Below are positions 32,314 through 42,234 of a stretch of DNA of 64,000 nucleotides, piece after piece. The first letter of the stretch is position 1. Every line of letters begins with the position of its first letter. Under the pieces are notes generated by a model that was given only the letters and a program-made list of their open reading frames with translations, searched no databases and was not told the origin of the DNA. The position numbers and the translations under genes are program-made. Source of the stretch: Methanohalobium evestigatum Z-7303 (lineage in GTDB: Archaea; Halobacteriota; Methanosarcinia; Methanosarcinales; Methanosarcinaceae); contig NC_014253.1 of assembly GCF_000196655.1 (NCBI RefSeq), positions 1,691,423 to 1,755,422 on the forward strand, written 5' to 3'.

Positions 32314-34593
32314 ATGGCAGATTACATCAAGCATCCACTGATAAAAGAAAATACTGTTGAACAGCGACTTTACCAGTTAAATCTTGCTGGTACTTCATTA
32401 AACACTTCCAGTTTAGTGGTACTGCCAACAGGACTTGGTAAAACTACTGTAGCACTTCTTGTCATCGCATCAAGGCTGGAAAAATTCGGCGGCAGGGCAT
32501 TGGTACTGTCACCCACCAAACCTCTTGTAGAACAGCATGCTCATTTCCTCAAAAGTACTCTGGCAATACCAGAAAACAATATACAGGCTTTTACTGGAAA
32601 CACATCACCTGAAAAACGTGCAGAATTGTGGGAAAATTCCAGTGTTATAGTATCAACTCCACAGGTTATTGAAAATGACCTTCTTGCAAAAAGAATCGAC
32701 CTGAATGATGTATCACACATAACGTTTGACGAAGCACATCGTGCTGTAGGGAACTATTCCTATACCTACATTGCAGAAAAGTATTATGAAAATGGCAAAA
32801 ATCCTCTATGTCTGGGTATTACTGCAAGTCCCGGAAGTGACGATGAAAAAATAAATGAAGTCTGTGAATGCCTCCAAATCCAGTCCGTTGCTGTCAAAAC
32901 CGAAACCGACAGTGATGTATCACCCTATATCCAGAAAAAACAAATCGACTGGAAATATGTCAAACTTCCAGATGAAATAAAAAAACTCAAACAATTACTG
33001 GAAAAAATCCTTGATGACAGATTCGCCAAATTATCCGACACCGGATACACAGTTCCAAAAAAGAAGAAAGCTACAAAGAAAGATTTACTGTCACTTCAAA
33101 GCAGACTACATGCACAGCTGCGCAATGACCCTGACCCGAATATCTATAATGCTCTGTCGCTACTGGCTGAAATCCTTAAAGTAAACCATGCTCTTGAAGT
33201 TCTTGAAACACAGGGTGTGGATGCCCTTACCAAATACTACGACAGACTTGACAGAGAAGCAGGGCTAAAGAGCGGAAGTAAGGCTTCCAAAAGGCTGGCT
33301 GAAGACCCTTATATGCAGCAGATTTCTCACAGATTAAAGGAGTGCAGTTCAGAACATCCGAAACTGGAAATGACCAGAGAAATTGTATCTAAACAGCTGG
33401 AAGAAAATCCCGATTCCAGAGCTATTGTATTTACCAACTACAGGGACACTGCTGAGATGCTTGCAAATCTGTTATCTGAAATGGATGGTGTGTATCCCAT
33501 ACGATTCGTTGGACAGAGCTCAAAATACAACGACAAGGGTTTGACACAGAAACAACAGGTTGAGATTATTGATAAATTCAAAACTGGAGAATACAATGTT
33601 ATAGTTTCAACATCTGTAGCTGAAGAAGGGCTTGATATACCTTCAACCGACCTTGTACTTTTCTATGAACCTGTACCATCCGAAATCAGAAGTATACAAA
33701 GAAAAGGTAGAACTGCCAGAAAACAGGAAGGAAGAGTTGTTGTACTGGTCACCAAGGAGACAAGGGATGAAGCATATTACTGGAGTAGTGTTTCAAAAGA
33801 ACGCAAGATGCAAGATAATATGAAATATCTACAAGATATTATGTCCCAGAATAATGAAAACACATCTGGTTCTGGAAAAAGTGAAAACAACCAGAAGAAA
33901 CTTTTTGATTTCGAGTCTGAAACCAATGTTGATACTGGACAACCTCCCGACTTCCTGAACGTCCTTGTCGACCAGCGAGAGACAAAGAGCACTGTTGTAC
34001 GTTCTCTTGAAAAACTGGATGTTGATTTTACAATCAAAACCCTTGAAATCGCGGATTATATTGTTAGCGACCGTATAGCAATTGAGCGTAAAAGCTCAGT
34101 AGATTTTGTAAATTCATTGATAGATAAAACACTGTTTGAACAGGTATCCAACCTTTCCCGAATGTATAAAAAACCCTGTTTGATACTGGAAGGTGATGGT
34201 ATGTTTTCTGCCAGACAGATTAATCCGAATGCTGTCTATGGCACACTTATCTCACTGGAACTTGATTTTGGTGTATCAATATATTATACCCGGGATGAAA
34301 AGGACACTGCATCTGTTATCAGGCTGCTGGCAAAACGTGAGCAAAAAGATGAAAATCGAGACGTCAGTATGCACGGAAAAAAATCCGCACCACTGCTTTC
34401 AGAACAGCAGGAATATGTAGTATCTGCAATTTCTGATATTGGTCCAAGGGCAGCCCGCAGTCTGCTAAAATATTTCGGGTCTGTTGAAAATATAATGAAG
34501 GCAAACTATGAAGAACTGCAGGAAGCAGAACTTATAGGACCAAAGACCGCTTCAAAAATCAGAGAAATTGTAGGAAGTAAATATAAATCCTAA
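32314..34593 (+). CDS. hef: Hef-type helicase/XPF-family nuclease
   Basis: 759 residues. The superfamily 2 helicase core has the Walker A motif LPTGLGKTT at 37-45, DEAHRAVG, and motif VI QRKGRTARKQEG. A linker carries a PCNA-interacting motif QKKLFDF near residue 527. The ERCC4 nuclease follows, with VDQRETKS and the catalytic core DRIAIERKSSVD. Two helix-hairpin-helix repeats close the protein (ISDIGPRAARSLL, LIGPKTASKI). Hef cleaves and remodels stalled replication forks. Length and architecture are complete. It follows glyS closely and is probably in its transcript. Confidence 0.96.
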   Translation: MADYIKHPLIKENTVEQRLYQLNLAGTSLNTSSLVVLPTGLGKTTVALLVIASRLEKFGGRALVLSPTKPLVEQHAHFLKSTLAIPENNIQAFTGNTSPEKRAELWENSSVIVSTPQVIENDLLAKRIDLNDVSHITFDEAHRAVGNYSYTYIAEKYYENGKNPLCLGITASPGSDDEKINEVCECLQIQSVAVKTETDSDVSPYIQKKQIDWKYVKLPDEIKKLKQLLEKILDDRFAKLSDTGYTVPKKKKATKKDLLSLQSRLHAQLRNDPDPNIYNALSLLAEILKVNHALEVLETQGVDALTKYYDRLDREAGLKSGSKASKRLAEDPYMQQISHRLKECSSEHPKLEMTREIVSKQLEENPDSRAIVFTNYRDTAEMLANLLSEMDGVYPIRFVGQSSKYNDKGLTQKQQVEIIDKFKTGEYNVIVSTSVAEEGLDIPSTDLVLFYEPVPSEIRSIQRKGRTARKQEGRVVVLVTKETRDEAYYWSSVSKERKMQDNMKYLQDIMSQNNENTSGSGKSENNQKKLFDFESETNVDTGQPPDFLNVLVDQRETKSTVVRSLEKLDVDFTIKTLEIADYIVSDRIAIERKSSVDFVNSLIDKTLFEQVSNLSRMYKKPCLILEGDGMFSARQINPNAVYGTLISLELDFGVSIYYTRDEKDTASVIRLLAKREQKDENRDVSMHGKKSAPLLSEQQEYVVSAISDIGPRAARSLLKYFGSVENIMKANYEELQEAELIGPKTASKIREIVGSKYKS

Positions 34594-34600
34594 ACACAGG

Positions 34601-35029
34601 TTATCTATTCCTGTCGATTTTTTCGACCAGTTCCATCCCACGCTCGATTATATCAAAATATTCAAACACTCTTCTGGTGTCATTTTCCTCCTGCATCATC
34701 TGTGCAACACTGTTTACTTTTTTCAACACAAGGTCTCTTGTTAATTCTACATCTGAATCCTTGGATATTGTTGTAGTTTCTGGTTTTCCATTTTCAACTG
34801 AAACCTGTTCTGATTCTTCATTTGAATTTTGATATCCCTCATCCGTTGGATATTGTGGTTGAGAAGTTTCATTAATTGGTTCTTCCCTGTCCTGACATAC
34901 TGGACAAATTATTTCCCCCTGATATCTAAAAAGGGGAGAACCACAGCTTTGACAGTGCTGGGATAGCATTGTCGCTCCACATTCCAACATTTTTGATATT
35001 TTGTCCAGTTCCTGGTCTTCAGTACTCAT
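34601..35029 (-). CDS. UPF0148 / SSSCA1-like zinc-ribbon protein
   Basis: 142 residues. A single zinc ribbon near residues 25-50 (HCQSCGSPLF, IICPVC) follows a helix starting LDKISKMLECGATML. The rest is an acidic Glu/Ser-rich linker and a C-terminal helical region. This matches the archaeal relatives of the human autoantigen p27 (SSSCA1). The function in archaea is unknown. It is convergent with hef, with a 7-nt gap. Confidence 0.85.
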   Translation of the reverse strand: MSTEDQELDKISKMLECGATMLSQHCQSCGSPLFRYQGEIICPVCQDREEPINETSQPQYPTDEGYQNSNEESEQVSVENGKPETTTISKDSDVELTRDLVLKKVNSVAQMMQEENDTRRVFEYFDIIERGMELVEKIDRNR

Positions 35030-35392
35030 ATAATCATCTCTTTTCTGTTATATGTAAATTATACTTGCATTTCCTAAATAGTTAATTCCACATCATAACC
35101 GGTTTGACAGTTACTTAAGGATGAGGTTATTTAATGGTTATGAAAACATAAATTTTAAAAATCTACTAAATCATCTCAATCCAGGTTATAAACAGGATAA
35201 TATAGAAAATATGAATATTATAACTAATATCATTATTCCGCTTGGTATTTGTTGATGGGTTGTAGTAATCAATTCAATAATATGATAAATTTATATGAAT
35301 GAAAGTATTTATATAACAACAACGATGTAGAAATACTTAACTATAGCTTATTTTATATTTTAGGTTAAGAGAGTTAATCCAAGGTGATAGAT
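35030..35392. other. intergenic region between UPF0148 and UPF0147 genes
   Basis: AT-rich divergent promoter region. TATTTATATAAC at about 35306 is a likely TATA box for the rightward gene. Nothing else convincing. Confidence 0.4.
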
Positions 35393-35668
35393 ATGTCGGA
35401 TGAAGTTAATGTTGACGAAGTTATAAATCAGTGTGTTCAGATTCTGGAACAAATAGCCAATGATAATTCTGTACCGCGAAACATAAGACGGTCTGCAAGT
35501 GAAGTTGTGGACAAACTGCAAAATGGTGACGAACAGCTATTCCTGAGGGCTTCATCCAGCATTTCCATACTGGAAGATGTAAGCAATGACCCGAATATAC
35601 CATTGCATACAAGAACATTGATATGGAATGTTGTGAGCCAACTTGAAACAATACCTACCGATAAATAA
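35393..35668 (+). CDS. UPF0147 family protein
   Basis: 91 residues starting [20 protein letters not shown]. The ATG at 35393 has AAGGTGA 6 nt upstream and is chosen over an in-frame GTG at 35384. It is all-helical with a repeated pattern ([34 protein letters not shown]), the UPF0147 signature seen throughout Euryarchaeota. No known function. It stands alone. Confidence 0.88.
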   Translation: MSDEVNVDEVINQCVQILEQIANDNSVPRNIRRSASEVVDKLQNGDEQLFLRASSSISILEDVSNDPNIPLHTRTLIWNVVSQLETIPTDK

Positions 35669-35854
35669 GTAGATAAAAAGCAGAGGAATATCTGCTTTTA
35701 CCATACTTATACTACTTACTATTTTATAGGCACAACTGTATATTGAATTCATTTTGGATTAACATTTTCCTTTTTCAGGATATATTCCAGCCTAAAATAA
35801 CTACTAATTAAGTCACCAATACTATTAAAATCTTGTAAATTTTAAAGGTTAATA

Positions 35855-36487
35855 ATGATTAACGATATTACAGCCAAAATTCTGGAAGACTTTGATTCAA
35901 AGGATAAGGCACGAGAAAAAGGTCTCACTCTTTCAAGGGACGTGGTGCGCATCTGTAGGAGTGTTATGTACAACATCCACAACAAAAAATTTGACAAAGC
36001 ACACAAGATGTTAAATGATGCACATGAATCCCTTGAGCAAATAAATACAGAACTAGGAATTTATCCTGATATATATTATGGCGGGTTTGTAGGGCACGCA
36101 CAGCAGGAATATGTAGAATGTGTTGTTGTATATCATCTGCTTTACAATGAAGGGGACATAAACAAAATACCATCTCCAGATGATTTAAATGTAGGGTATG
36201 CAGCATATCTGAACGGAATGGCTGACGCCGGTGGTGAATTAAGAAGACACATTCTTGATCTGATAAGGCAGGACAAACCTGAAAAAGGTGAAACGTATTT
36301 GGACATAATGGAATCCATGTTCTCAAATCTGATGATGTTTGATTATCCAGATGCCATAACACACAATCTCAGACAAAAAACTGACAGACTGCGTTCTATT
36401 GTTGAACGCACACGCGGAGACCTAACTAACGCCCTGCGCCAGCAAAAACTTGAAGAGACAATGAAAAAATTCGAGTCGAAGTTATAA
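35855..36487 (+). CDS. translin-family protein
   Basis: 210 residues, all-helical. The sequence LEQINTELGIYPDIYYGGF, QEYVECVVVY and the C-terminal VERTRGDLTNALRQ match archaeal translin homologues. These bind single-stranded nucleic acid and, in complex form, can have RNase activity through acidic residues such as the E-x-x-E in this family. The start is an ATG with AAAGGT upstream. It is 20 nt before sepS, so it is possibly co-transcribed. Confidence 0.85.
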   Translation: MINDITAKILEDFDSKDKAREKGLTLSRDVVRICRSVMYNIHNKKFDKAHKMLNDAHESLEQINTELGIYPDIYYGGFVGHAQQEYVECVVVYHLLYNEGDINKIPSPDDLNVGYAAYLNGMADAGGELRRHILDLIRQDKPEKGETYLDIMESMFSNLMMFDYPDAITHNLRQKTDRLRSIVERTRGDLTNALRQQKLEETMKKFESKL

Positions 36488-36507
36488 TTCATGATTGAGG
36501 ACATAGT

Positions 36508-38127
36508 ATGAAATTTGACCCAGAAAGTTTCAAACAACTGGCTAAAGAGGACTTTGATGCTGCATGGAACAGTGGAAATGATGTAGTTAAACAACCCGCA
36601 CTTAACGAACAATACCCCCACATCTCACTAAAATATGGCAAACCTCATCCTGTTTATGATACCATCAATAAACTCAGGGAAGCATATCTTCGTATGGGTT
36701 TTGATGAAATGATGAACCCTCTGATTGTGGATGAGCAGGAGATACATCGACAATTTGGACACGAGGCACTTACTGTACTTGACCGTTGTTTCTATCTGGC
36801 GGGTCTAGCACGTCCAAATGTAGGTATCCCAGAAGAAAGAATCAATTCAATAAAAGGTATCCTTGGTGACATAGGGGATGAAGGAATAGAAACTATCAGA
36901 AAAATCCTTCATTCATATAAAAAAGGAGATATTGAAGGCGACGACCTTGTAATCGAGATATCAGAACAACTGGGAGTTTCGGATACTCATGTAGTTGAAA
37001 TGATAGATAAAGTATTCCCGGAATTTAAAGAACTTGTACCTCAATCCACAAGGAAAACATTAAGAAGCCACATGACAAGTGGATGGTTTATCAGCCTCAG
37101 TTCACTGCTGGAAAGGGAATATCCACCGTTCCACTTTTTTTCAATCGACAGGTGTTTCAGAAGAGAACAGCAGGAAGATGCTGCACGGCTTATGACATAT
37201 TATTCTGCTTCCTGTGTAATTATGGCTGAAGATGTAAGCGTTGATTATGGAAAAGCCGTTGCTGAAGGATTGTTATCACAATTTGGATTTGAAAAATTTA
37301 AATTTAAACCTGATGAAAAACGCAGCAAATACTATGTTCCGGATACACAGATAGAAGTATTTGCCTATCATCCAAAACTTGTCGGCTCAAATACCAGTTA
37401 TTCCGATGGATGGATAGAAATCGCAACATTTGGTATCTATTCTCCTGTAGCTCTTGCCCAGTATGATATACCATATCCTGTTATGAATCTTGGTATGGGT
37501 GTGGAAAGACTTGCCATGATATTAAACCTTGCTGAAGATGTTCGTGCCATGACATATCCACAACTTACAAAATACAGCAATTGGGTCATGAAAGACAGAG
37601 ACCTTGCAAAAAAGGTATTTGTGGACAAAACCCCTCTGACTGATGAAGGGAGAAAAATCTGTAAAAATATTGTGGAACAATGCGAATTACATGGTTCTGA
37701 ACCAAGCCCCTGCGAATGTTTTGTATGGGAAGGAACAATTGAAGGCAGATATGTTAAGGTATGGGTCGTCGAACCGGAAGAAGATACTAAATTATGCGGA
37801 CCTGCTGCATTTAATGAAGTCGTGGCATACTATAATGATATACTTGGCATACCAAACAATAAAAAATGGCAGAAAGCGTTTGAAAACGATTCGGCACGTA
37901 CAGGTATCAGGTTTATAGATGCTTTTGCCTCAAAGGCGGCTTTTGACATCGAAGAAGCGGTTGCAAGCGGTGAAACAGAGACTGAAACCAGAGTCAGGAT
38001 CGTAAAAGTTCCTTCTGAAATCAATATCAAACTCGACCCACTTGCTCAAAAATATATAACCGGTAAAAATAAAAACATAGAAGTCCGGGGACCCGTCTTC
38101 ACCACTGTGAGGGCTAAGATTGAATAA
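36508..38127 (+). CDS. sepS: O-phosphoseryl-tRNA(Cys) synthetase
   Basis: 539 residues, the alpha4 class II synthetase that charges tRNA-Cys with phosphoserine in methanogens. SepCysS then converts it to Cys-tRNA. The N terminus (KFDPESFKQLAKEDFDAAW), motif 2 (FSIDRCFRREQQ) and motif 3 (NLGMGVERLAMIL) are visible. GAGGACATAGT precedes the ATG. SepCysS is not in the window, but the cognate tRNA-Cys(GCA) is, in the rRNA operon. The gene overlaps endonuclease V by 8 nt. Confidence 0.97.
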   Translation: MKFDPESFKQLAKEDFDAAWNSGNDVVKQPALNEQYPHISLKYGKPHPVYDTINKLREAYLRMGFDEMMNPLIVDEQEIHRQFGHEALTVLDRCFYLAGLARPNVGIPEERINSIKGILGDIGDEGIETIRKILHSYKKGDIEGDDLVIEISEQLGVSDTHVVEMIDKVFPEFKELVPQSTRKTLRSHMTSGWFISLSSLLEREYPPFHFFSIDRCFRREQQEDAARLMTYYSASCVIMAEDVSVDYGKAVAEGLLSQFGFEKFKFKPDEKRSKYYVPDTQIEVFAYHPKLVGSNTSYSDGWIEIATFGIYSPVALAQYDIPYPVMNLGMGVERLAMILNLAEDVRAMTYPQLTKYSNWVMKDRDLAKKVFVDKTPLTDEGRKICKNIVEQCELHGSEPSPCECFVWEGTIEGRYVKVWVVEPEEDTKLCGPAAFNEVVAYYNDILGIPNNKKWQKAFENDSARTGIRFIDAFASKAAFDIEEAVASGETETETRVRIVKVPSEINIKLDPLAQKYITGKNKNIEVRGPVFTTVRAKIE

Positions 38128-38878
38128 AAATTATTCTGAAAAATTGTTCAACCCTGATACCTATGACAGAGACAATCTCATACAGATTCAATCAAAAATC
38201 GCCTCAAGTATATCATATGAAGATGATTTTGAACCTCTTGAAATCATTGGTGGATCGGATTGTGCATTTGTGGATGATTTGATTATCTGTGGTATTGTTG
38301 TACTTAACTACAATACAATGGATGTAATTGAAAAAACGCATATTATCCAGAAGGTAACATTTCCCTATATTTCGACCTTCCTTTCATTCAGAGAAGGCGA
38401 TGCCATTGCATCTGCACTTTTTAAACTGGATAATATTCCCGACTTGCTCATGTTTGATGGGTGTGGTATCAATCATCCTCGAAAGGTGGGTATTGCGTCG
38501 CATGTGGGTGCTGTCCTTGACATACCTACTATAGGTGTTGCCAAAAAAATCCTTTGCGGAAATACTCAATCCGGTACTCCAGAATCAGTAGGTGTTTCTA
38601 AACCCCTTGTTTATAAAAGTAAAACAATAGGTTATCTTTACAAATCCAAAAAAGGGACAAATCCCATTATAATAGCTCCGGGTCATCGTGTATCACTTGA
38701 GAGTTCACTGGCGATTGTGAAAGATTGTATCAAAAACCATAAACTGCCTGAACCAACACGACTTGCCCACAACCATGTAAACGATGTGAAAAAACAACTC
38801 CAATATAGGTCTAACAATGAAAACATCAACAAATGGACAGGATATAAAAATTCCAAACATAAAGGAACTGATGGATGA
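38120..38878 (+). CDS. nfi: endonuclease V
   Basis: 252 residues. It cleaves DNA (or RNA) near deaminated bases such as hypoxanthine. The core motifs are recognisable though drifted: IIGGSDCAFV for the first catalytic Asp, FPYISTFLSFRE for YxPGxLxFRE, and DGCGINHPRKVGIASHVG for DGxGxxHPRxxGxAxxxG. The start is TTG, overlapping sepS, with GAGG 9 nt upstream. About 40 C-terminal residues beyond the core are basic and overlap the next gene by 62 nt. Confidence 0.88.
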   Translation: MNKNYSEKLFNPDTYDRDNLIQIQSKIASSISYEDDFEPLEIIGGSDCAFVDDLIICGIVVLNYNTMDVIEKTHIIQKVTFPYISTFLSFREGDAIASALFKLDNIPDLLMFDGCGINHPRKVGIASHVGAVLDIPTIGVAKKILCGNTQSGTPESVGVSKPLVYKSKTIGYLYKSKKGTNPIIIAPGHRVSLESSLAIVKDCIKNHKLPEPTRLAHNHVNDVKKQLQYRSNNENINKWTGYKNSKHKGTDG

Positions 38879-39476
38879 TGGTGAACCGGTATGTGTTACA
38901 TTTATAGATTCTAAAACTGGTAATCAAATATCAGAAAATACACAATTTCTTTTTTGTGAAATGGTGCAAAAAGCTCGGTATGGGGAAACATTCAATGTAG
39001 AAAAAGACAGGTGTCCTGTCGGCAATTATGTTCTGGGTATAAATGATAAAAAACCGTTTGAGTATTACCTAAAATCTGGAAGATATAAAGACAGGGATGC
39101 AGCCTACAATGCATCTGTATTATTACCCAGAATAAAAAAAATATATAATTATATTCGAATCGAACCTCTGTCCAGAAACAAAAAACAGTTTGATGTTTTA
39201 ATTCTTTTTTTAAAACCCGCGTCTGCAATGCGAATTATACAGGCATTTTCTTACCAAGAAGGAAAACAGGTCAATATAAACACTCTCGGTGCGGCATCAG
39301 TATGTGGAGACTGTACAGCAGTCCCAATTTCTGATGGTATTGGTGTATCATTTGGGTGTAAAGGTTCCCGGAAACACAGTAATTATAGAAATACGGAAGT
39401 TCCGCTGGGGATCGGTTTTGAAATGATTGAAAGAATTGAAAAAGGGCTGGTAAATACCCCAAAAACACGGAATTAA
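38817..39476 (+). CDS. DUF169 family protein
   Basis: 219 residues with the DUF169 pattern: PVCVTFID, FCEMVQKARYGE, CPVGNYVLGI, a central GRYKD block, and late Cys residues (ASVCGDCTAVP, FGCKGSRKHS). The Cys pattern suggests metal or Fe-S binding, though the function is unknown. Its first 20 codons overlap the endonuclease V gene in another frame. The alternative of a later start is limited by the conserved segment beginning near residue 14. Confidence 0.82.
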   Translation: MKTSTNGQDIKIPNIKELMDDGEPVCVTFIDSKTGNQISENTQFLFCEMVQKARYGETFNVEKDRCPVGNYVLGINDKKPFEYYLKSGRYKDRDAAYNASVLLPRIKKIYNYIRIEPLSRNKKQFDVLILFLKPASAMRIIQAFSYQEGKQVNINTLGAASVCGDCTAVPISDGIGVSFGCKGSRKHSNYRNTEVPLGIGFEMIERIEKGLVNTPKTRN

Positions 39477-39527
39477 AATAAAAACTAAAAATAAAAAAGA
39501 TTATGGTTGGTTAGCAACCCTATTAAT

Positions 39528-39917
39528 TTATCTTGCCTCATAACATGATAACAGTTCAGCCTCTACTCTTGTAATTTCTCCGATATCATTGGAATGTACT
39601 TTACGTACCCTTGCTGATGCTCTTGGGTCCAGTTGAATTCTTGCTGTTGTTGTTTCACGTTCTTCATAAAACGTTTCGGTACTACTAAAAGTTCGATGAG
39701 TAGATATTTGATGTTTCATTATACGTGCAACAACTCCTGTAGTACCGGATGTTAAGTCCTGTATACTTGTATGGGTAAGAAAAACAAAGTCACCCACATT
39801 GAGTTTTAGTGCAGTAAAAAAGTTATGAGGACTTCGAATCTCCACTGTTCTCAGTGTATCATTTTTTAGTTCTCTCATCACATTTTCAGCAATACCAGTT
39901 AATGCGACATATTCCAT
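39528..39917 (-). CDS. DUF473 family protein
   Basis: 129 residues starting MEYVALTGIAENVMRELKN, a methanogen-restricted family of unknown function. It is predominantly beta (KLNVGDFVFLTHT, TGVVARIMKH). It lies 29 nt downstream of the PAC2 gene on the same strand with GAGGTG upstream, so the two form an operon. Confidence 0.8.
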   Translation of the reverse strand: MEYVALTGIAENVMRELKNDTLRTVEIRSPHNFFTALKLNVGDFVFLTHTSIQDLTSGTTGVVARIMKHQISTHRTFSSTETFYEERETTTARIQLDPRASARVRKVHSNDIGEITRVEAELLSCYEAR

Positions 39918-39945
39918 AGTTTTTCACCTCTAAAATTAAAGCCGC

Positions 39946-40695
39946 TTACCCATACATCGGGAATTCTCTTCTGTAACCCGGCTGTTGTTCTGAGGACTTG
40001 ACATCTTCTGCAAGCCTCTGCATCTCTGATTCGATTTTTTCTGCCTGTTCAAAGAGCTCTTCTGTATTGATGGAAAGACCATATAAGGAATTCAATACTT
40101 CCAGAACCGCTGCCGCCGCTCTCGGATCTGGATTCTGGGTCTGTGTCGAACCAAGCAAACTCACAGCCGGCAAGTCCCGCATCAGACATTCTGACATTAC
40201 ACTTCCTGATATACCCGAGATAGTACCCATGTTGAATACTTCTATATGGTCCCTGATTTTGTCAAGCATTTCACTGTTTGTCGCTGCACCAAATACATGT
40301 GTTTCTTCGGATTCTTCCATGGTTGTAATACCTGCTATAGAAACAACCTCTTTTACATTGATGGACTTTGACCAGCCAACAAGTGCCTTGCTTATATCAT
40401 AGGATACTGACGGATTGATTGGTACATCAGACACCACAAGCAATAAATTGTATTCTTTACTTTCATAAACCCTAACTGGCATTGTAACCAGTCCCTGATA
40501 CAACACCACTATCGGTGGGAAATATTTTGATTCGATAGAACCTTTATAGGTCATATTTATTTTATCTATTATCTGCTGACTCGCAATATTCCCGACAAGA
40601 CCGATCCCAGGAAATCCTTCTATAAGTACTGGATTTTCAGTTTCGATTGGTTCTGTAACAATACGCACATTGTCATCTTCATATACATTCGACAA
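39946..40695 (-). CDS. PAC2-family proteasome assembly chaperone-like protein
   Basis: The family signature (PVLIEGFPGIGLVGNIAS near the N terminus, then GTISGISGSVMSECL) belongs to the ATP-grasp-like PAC2 group, archaeal relatives of proteasome assembly chaperones. Long frames extend to 40737, but GGTGAT lies 6 nt before the TTG at 40695, giving 249 residues beginning with SNVYEDDNV. The C terminus has a coiled helix (AEKIESEMQRLAEDV). Role in proteasome assembly is family knowledge, not shown here. Confidence 0.82.
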   Translation of the reverse strand: MSNVYEDDNVRIVTEPIETENPVLIEGFPGIGLVGNIASQQIIDKINMTYKGSIESKYFPPIVVLYQGLVTMPVRVYESKEYNLLLVVSDVPINPSVSYDISKALVGWSKSINVKEVVSIAGITTMEESEETHVFGAATNSEMLDKIRDHIEVFNMGTISGISGSVMSECLMRDLPAVSLLGSTQTQNPDPRAAAAVLEVLNSLYGLSINTEELFEQAEKIESEMQRLAEDVKSSEQQPGYRREFPMYG

Positions 40696-40848
40696 AATAA
40701 TCACCATCCTGATTATGTCTATAAATCTGAGCCACACTCAACTCCCAGATTAATCATTATACAGTAGTATCTTATATATCTACTATCATATAAGAAACCA
40801 CTTGTAGAAAAATATCCAGTTTTGATTAGTTTAAAAATAGTAAATCAT

Positions 40849-41004
40849 TTATCTGGATTTGTCGGTTTCATCATCTGTTCTATATTCCTGCGATGGTGTA
40901 GTATTTTGTTTAAGTTCAAACCCCATTTTCAAAAAGGCTGCCGTAAAAGCAACAACTACAAGAAATATTATAATACCTATTGTAAAAGCAATTAAAATGT
41001 CCAT
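40849..41004 (-). CDS. small single-pass membrane protein, 51 residues
   Basis: ATG at 41004, then MDILIAFTIGIIIFLVVVAF and TAAFLKMGFELKQ, ending with an acidic tail (TDDETDKSR) at TAA 40849. One transmembrane helix with a cytoplasmic charged tail. It is 42 nt downstream of the mtd stop on the same strand, so it may be in the mtd transcript. Too short for homology by eye. Coherent hydrophobic-then-charged structure supports it. Confidence 0.6.
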   Translation of the reverse strand: MDILIAFTIGIIIFLVVVAFTAAFLKMGFELKQNTTPSQEYRTDDETDKSR

Positions 41005-41046
41005 ATATTAAAAAATAAAAGAGAAAAGTAGATATTAACTTTTCGT

Positions 41047-41880
41047 TTATTGTGGTTTTTCATACAGTTTTGTCTTGCTAAGAACTTTGCCTTTCTTGGA
41101 GTGAGGTTTCCTGAGAACAGTATCGTTTGTTTTCTCGATTTCTCTTGCCTCTACAGCAAGTTCTGCTGCAGCTCTTATCATTTCATGCCCTGTTGCTGCA
41201 GTAAAAGCAACCTCTTCAAGATCCTTTAACATGAAGCATGCAGGGAGATTGATCTGGGATACTTTTTCAGCCATGTGCAGAGCAGCAAGTGCCTTTGCTT
41301 TTGCATAGGGGTTGCTGAATCCAGACCTTTCTATACATGTCTGTGGTTTGGCATAGATATGTGGCATCTCTATTTCATCACCAGATTTACCTTCATCTAC
41401 CTGTGATGTCAACTTATCCAGTTCTTCCTGGACAAGGCGTACTGCTCCACATGTGGATAGTACTTTCATTACATCAGAATTAAAGGATGCCATTTCTTCA
41501 GGGTCAAGGAACTCGGTCTTTGCACCGATTAACGGGTCGACAGGTAAAATTATATAACCGAAACCTTCATCTTCAATAGCCTGTCTGTCATCCTTTTTGG
41601 TTGGTCCATCAGAAATTATCAGACAGGGTTTATCCTTCCATAGTTGACGTGCTTCTGTTGGTCCTGGTGTACTAGCATTTGGACTGATGATGATTACAAA
41701 ATCAGGGTCAAATTCTTCTTTAAATGCTTCAGTATCAGCAGCATCTTCCTTTGACATCTTGGGACCTGTACCATACACACGGGTAGTAATTCCTTCTCTT
41801 GCTGCTATTTCGTCTTCAAGAAGGTCTACTACCTGGCTCATTCCTAAATTACCTAATTTGATGAATCCTACTTTTACCAT
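41047..41880 (-). CDS. mtd: F420-dependent methylene-tetrahydromethanopterin dehydrogenase
   Basis: Reversibly oxidises methylene- to methenyl-H4(S)PT with coenzyme F420, a central C1 step in methylotrophic methanogenesis. 277 residues from the ATG at 41880, which has a perfect GGAGG site. The longer frame to 41913 is not needed. Family blocks are KVGFIKLGNLGMSQVVDLL at the N terminus, IISPNASTPGPTEARQ, and FTAATGHEMIRAAAELA. A single gene, followed only by a small membrane peptide. Confidence 0.97.
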   Translation of the reverse strand: MVKVGFIKLGNLGMSQVVDLLEDEIAAREGITTRVYGTGPKMSKEDAADTEAFKEEFDPDFVIIISPNASTPGPTEARQLWKDKPCLIISDGPTKKDDRQAIEDEGFGYIILPVDPLIGAKTEFLDPEEMASFNSDVMKVLSTCGAVRLVQEELDKLTSQVDEGKSGDEIEMPHIYAKPQTCIERSGFSNPYAKAKALAALHMAEKVSQINLPACFMLKDLEEVAFTAATGHEMIRAAAELAVEAREIEKTNDTVLRKPHSKKGKVLSKTKLYEKPQ

Positions 41881-42234
41881 ATAACGTCCTCCTTTGAGAT
41901 TTATATTAAACACAATATTCCAGAGTTTGCTGGATTTATTCTTATAACTGTTTTTGTATTAATATATATTTTATCAAATTTTCTTTGCATGCCCCTGCAA
42001 GCAAAAATAATTTATTATAAGCAACCATTACATGATATTTAAAAGATACGGATTTTTTCCAGTTTATTGGTTTCATATCTATATATTTCAATGAATATAA
42101 TTAATTATCAAAGAGTTATATTAATTGTTGAAACCAAATTATCCGAAAAAATTAAATGCATTGTAATCTATGTAAGTTTCAATCCTAGTAATAAGAGCTA
42201 TTTCCTCATTAGAATTTTCTCTGGGTTTGATCAA

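Noticed and set aside
42067-42234. N-terminal extension of serB from 42067
   Set aside because: Sequence is not protein-like and there is no ribosome site; the HAD core begins just after 42270.
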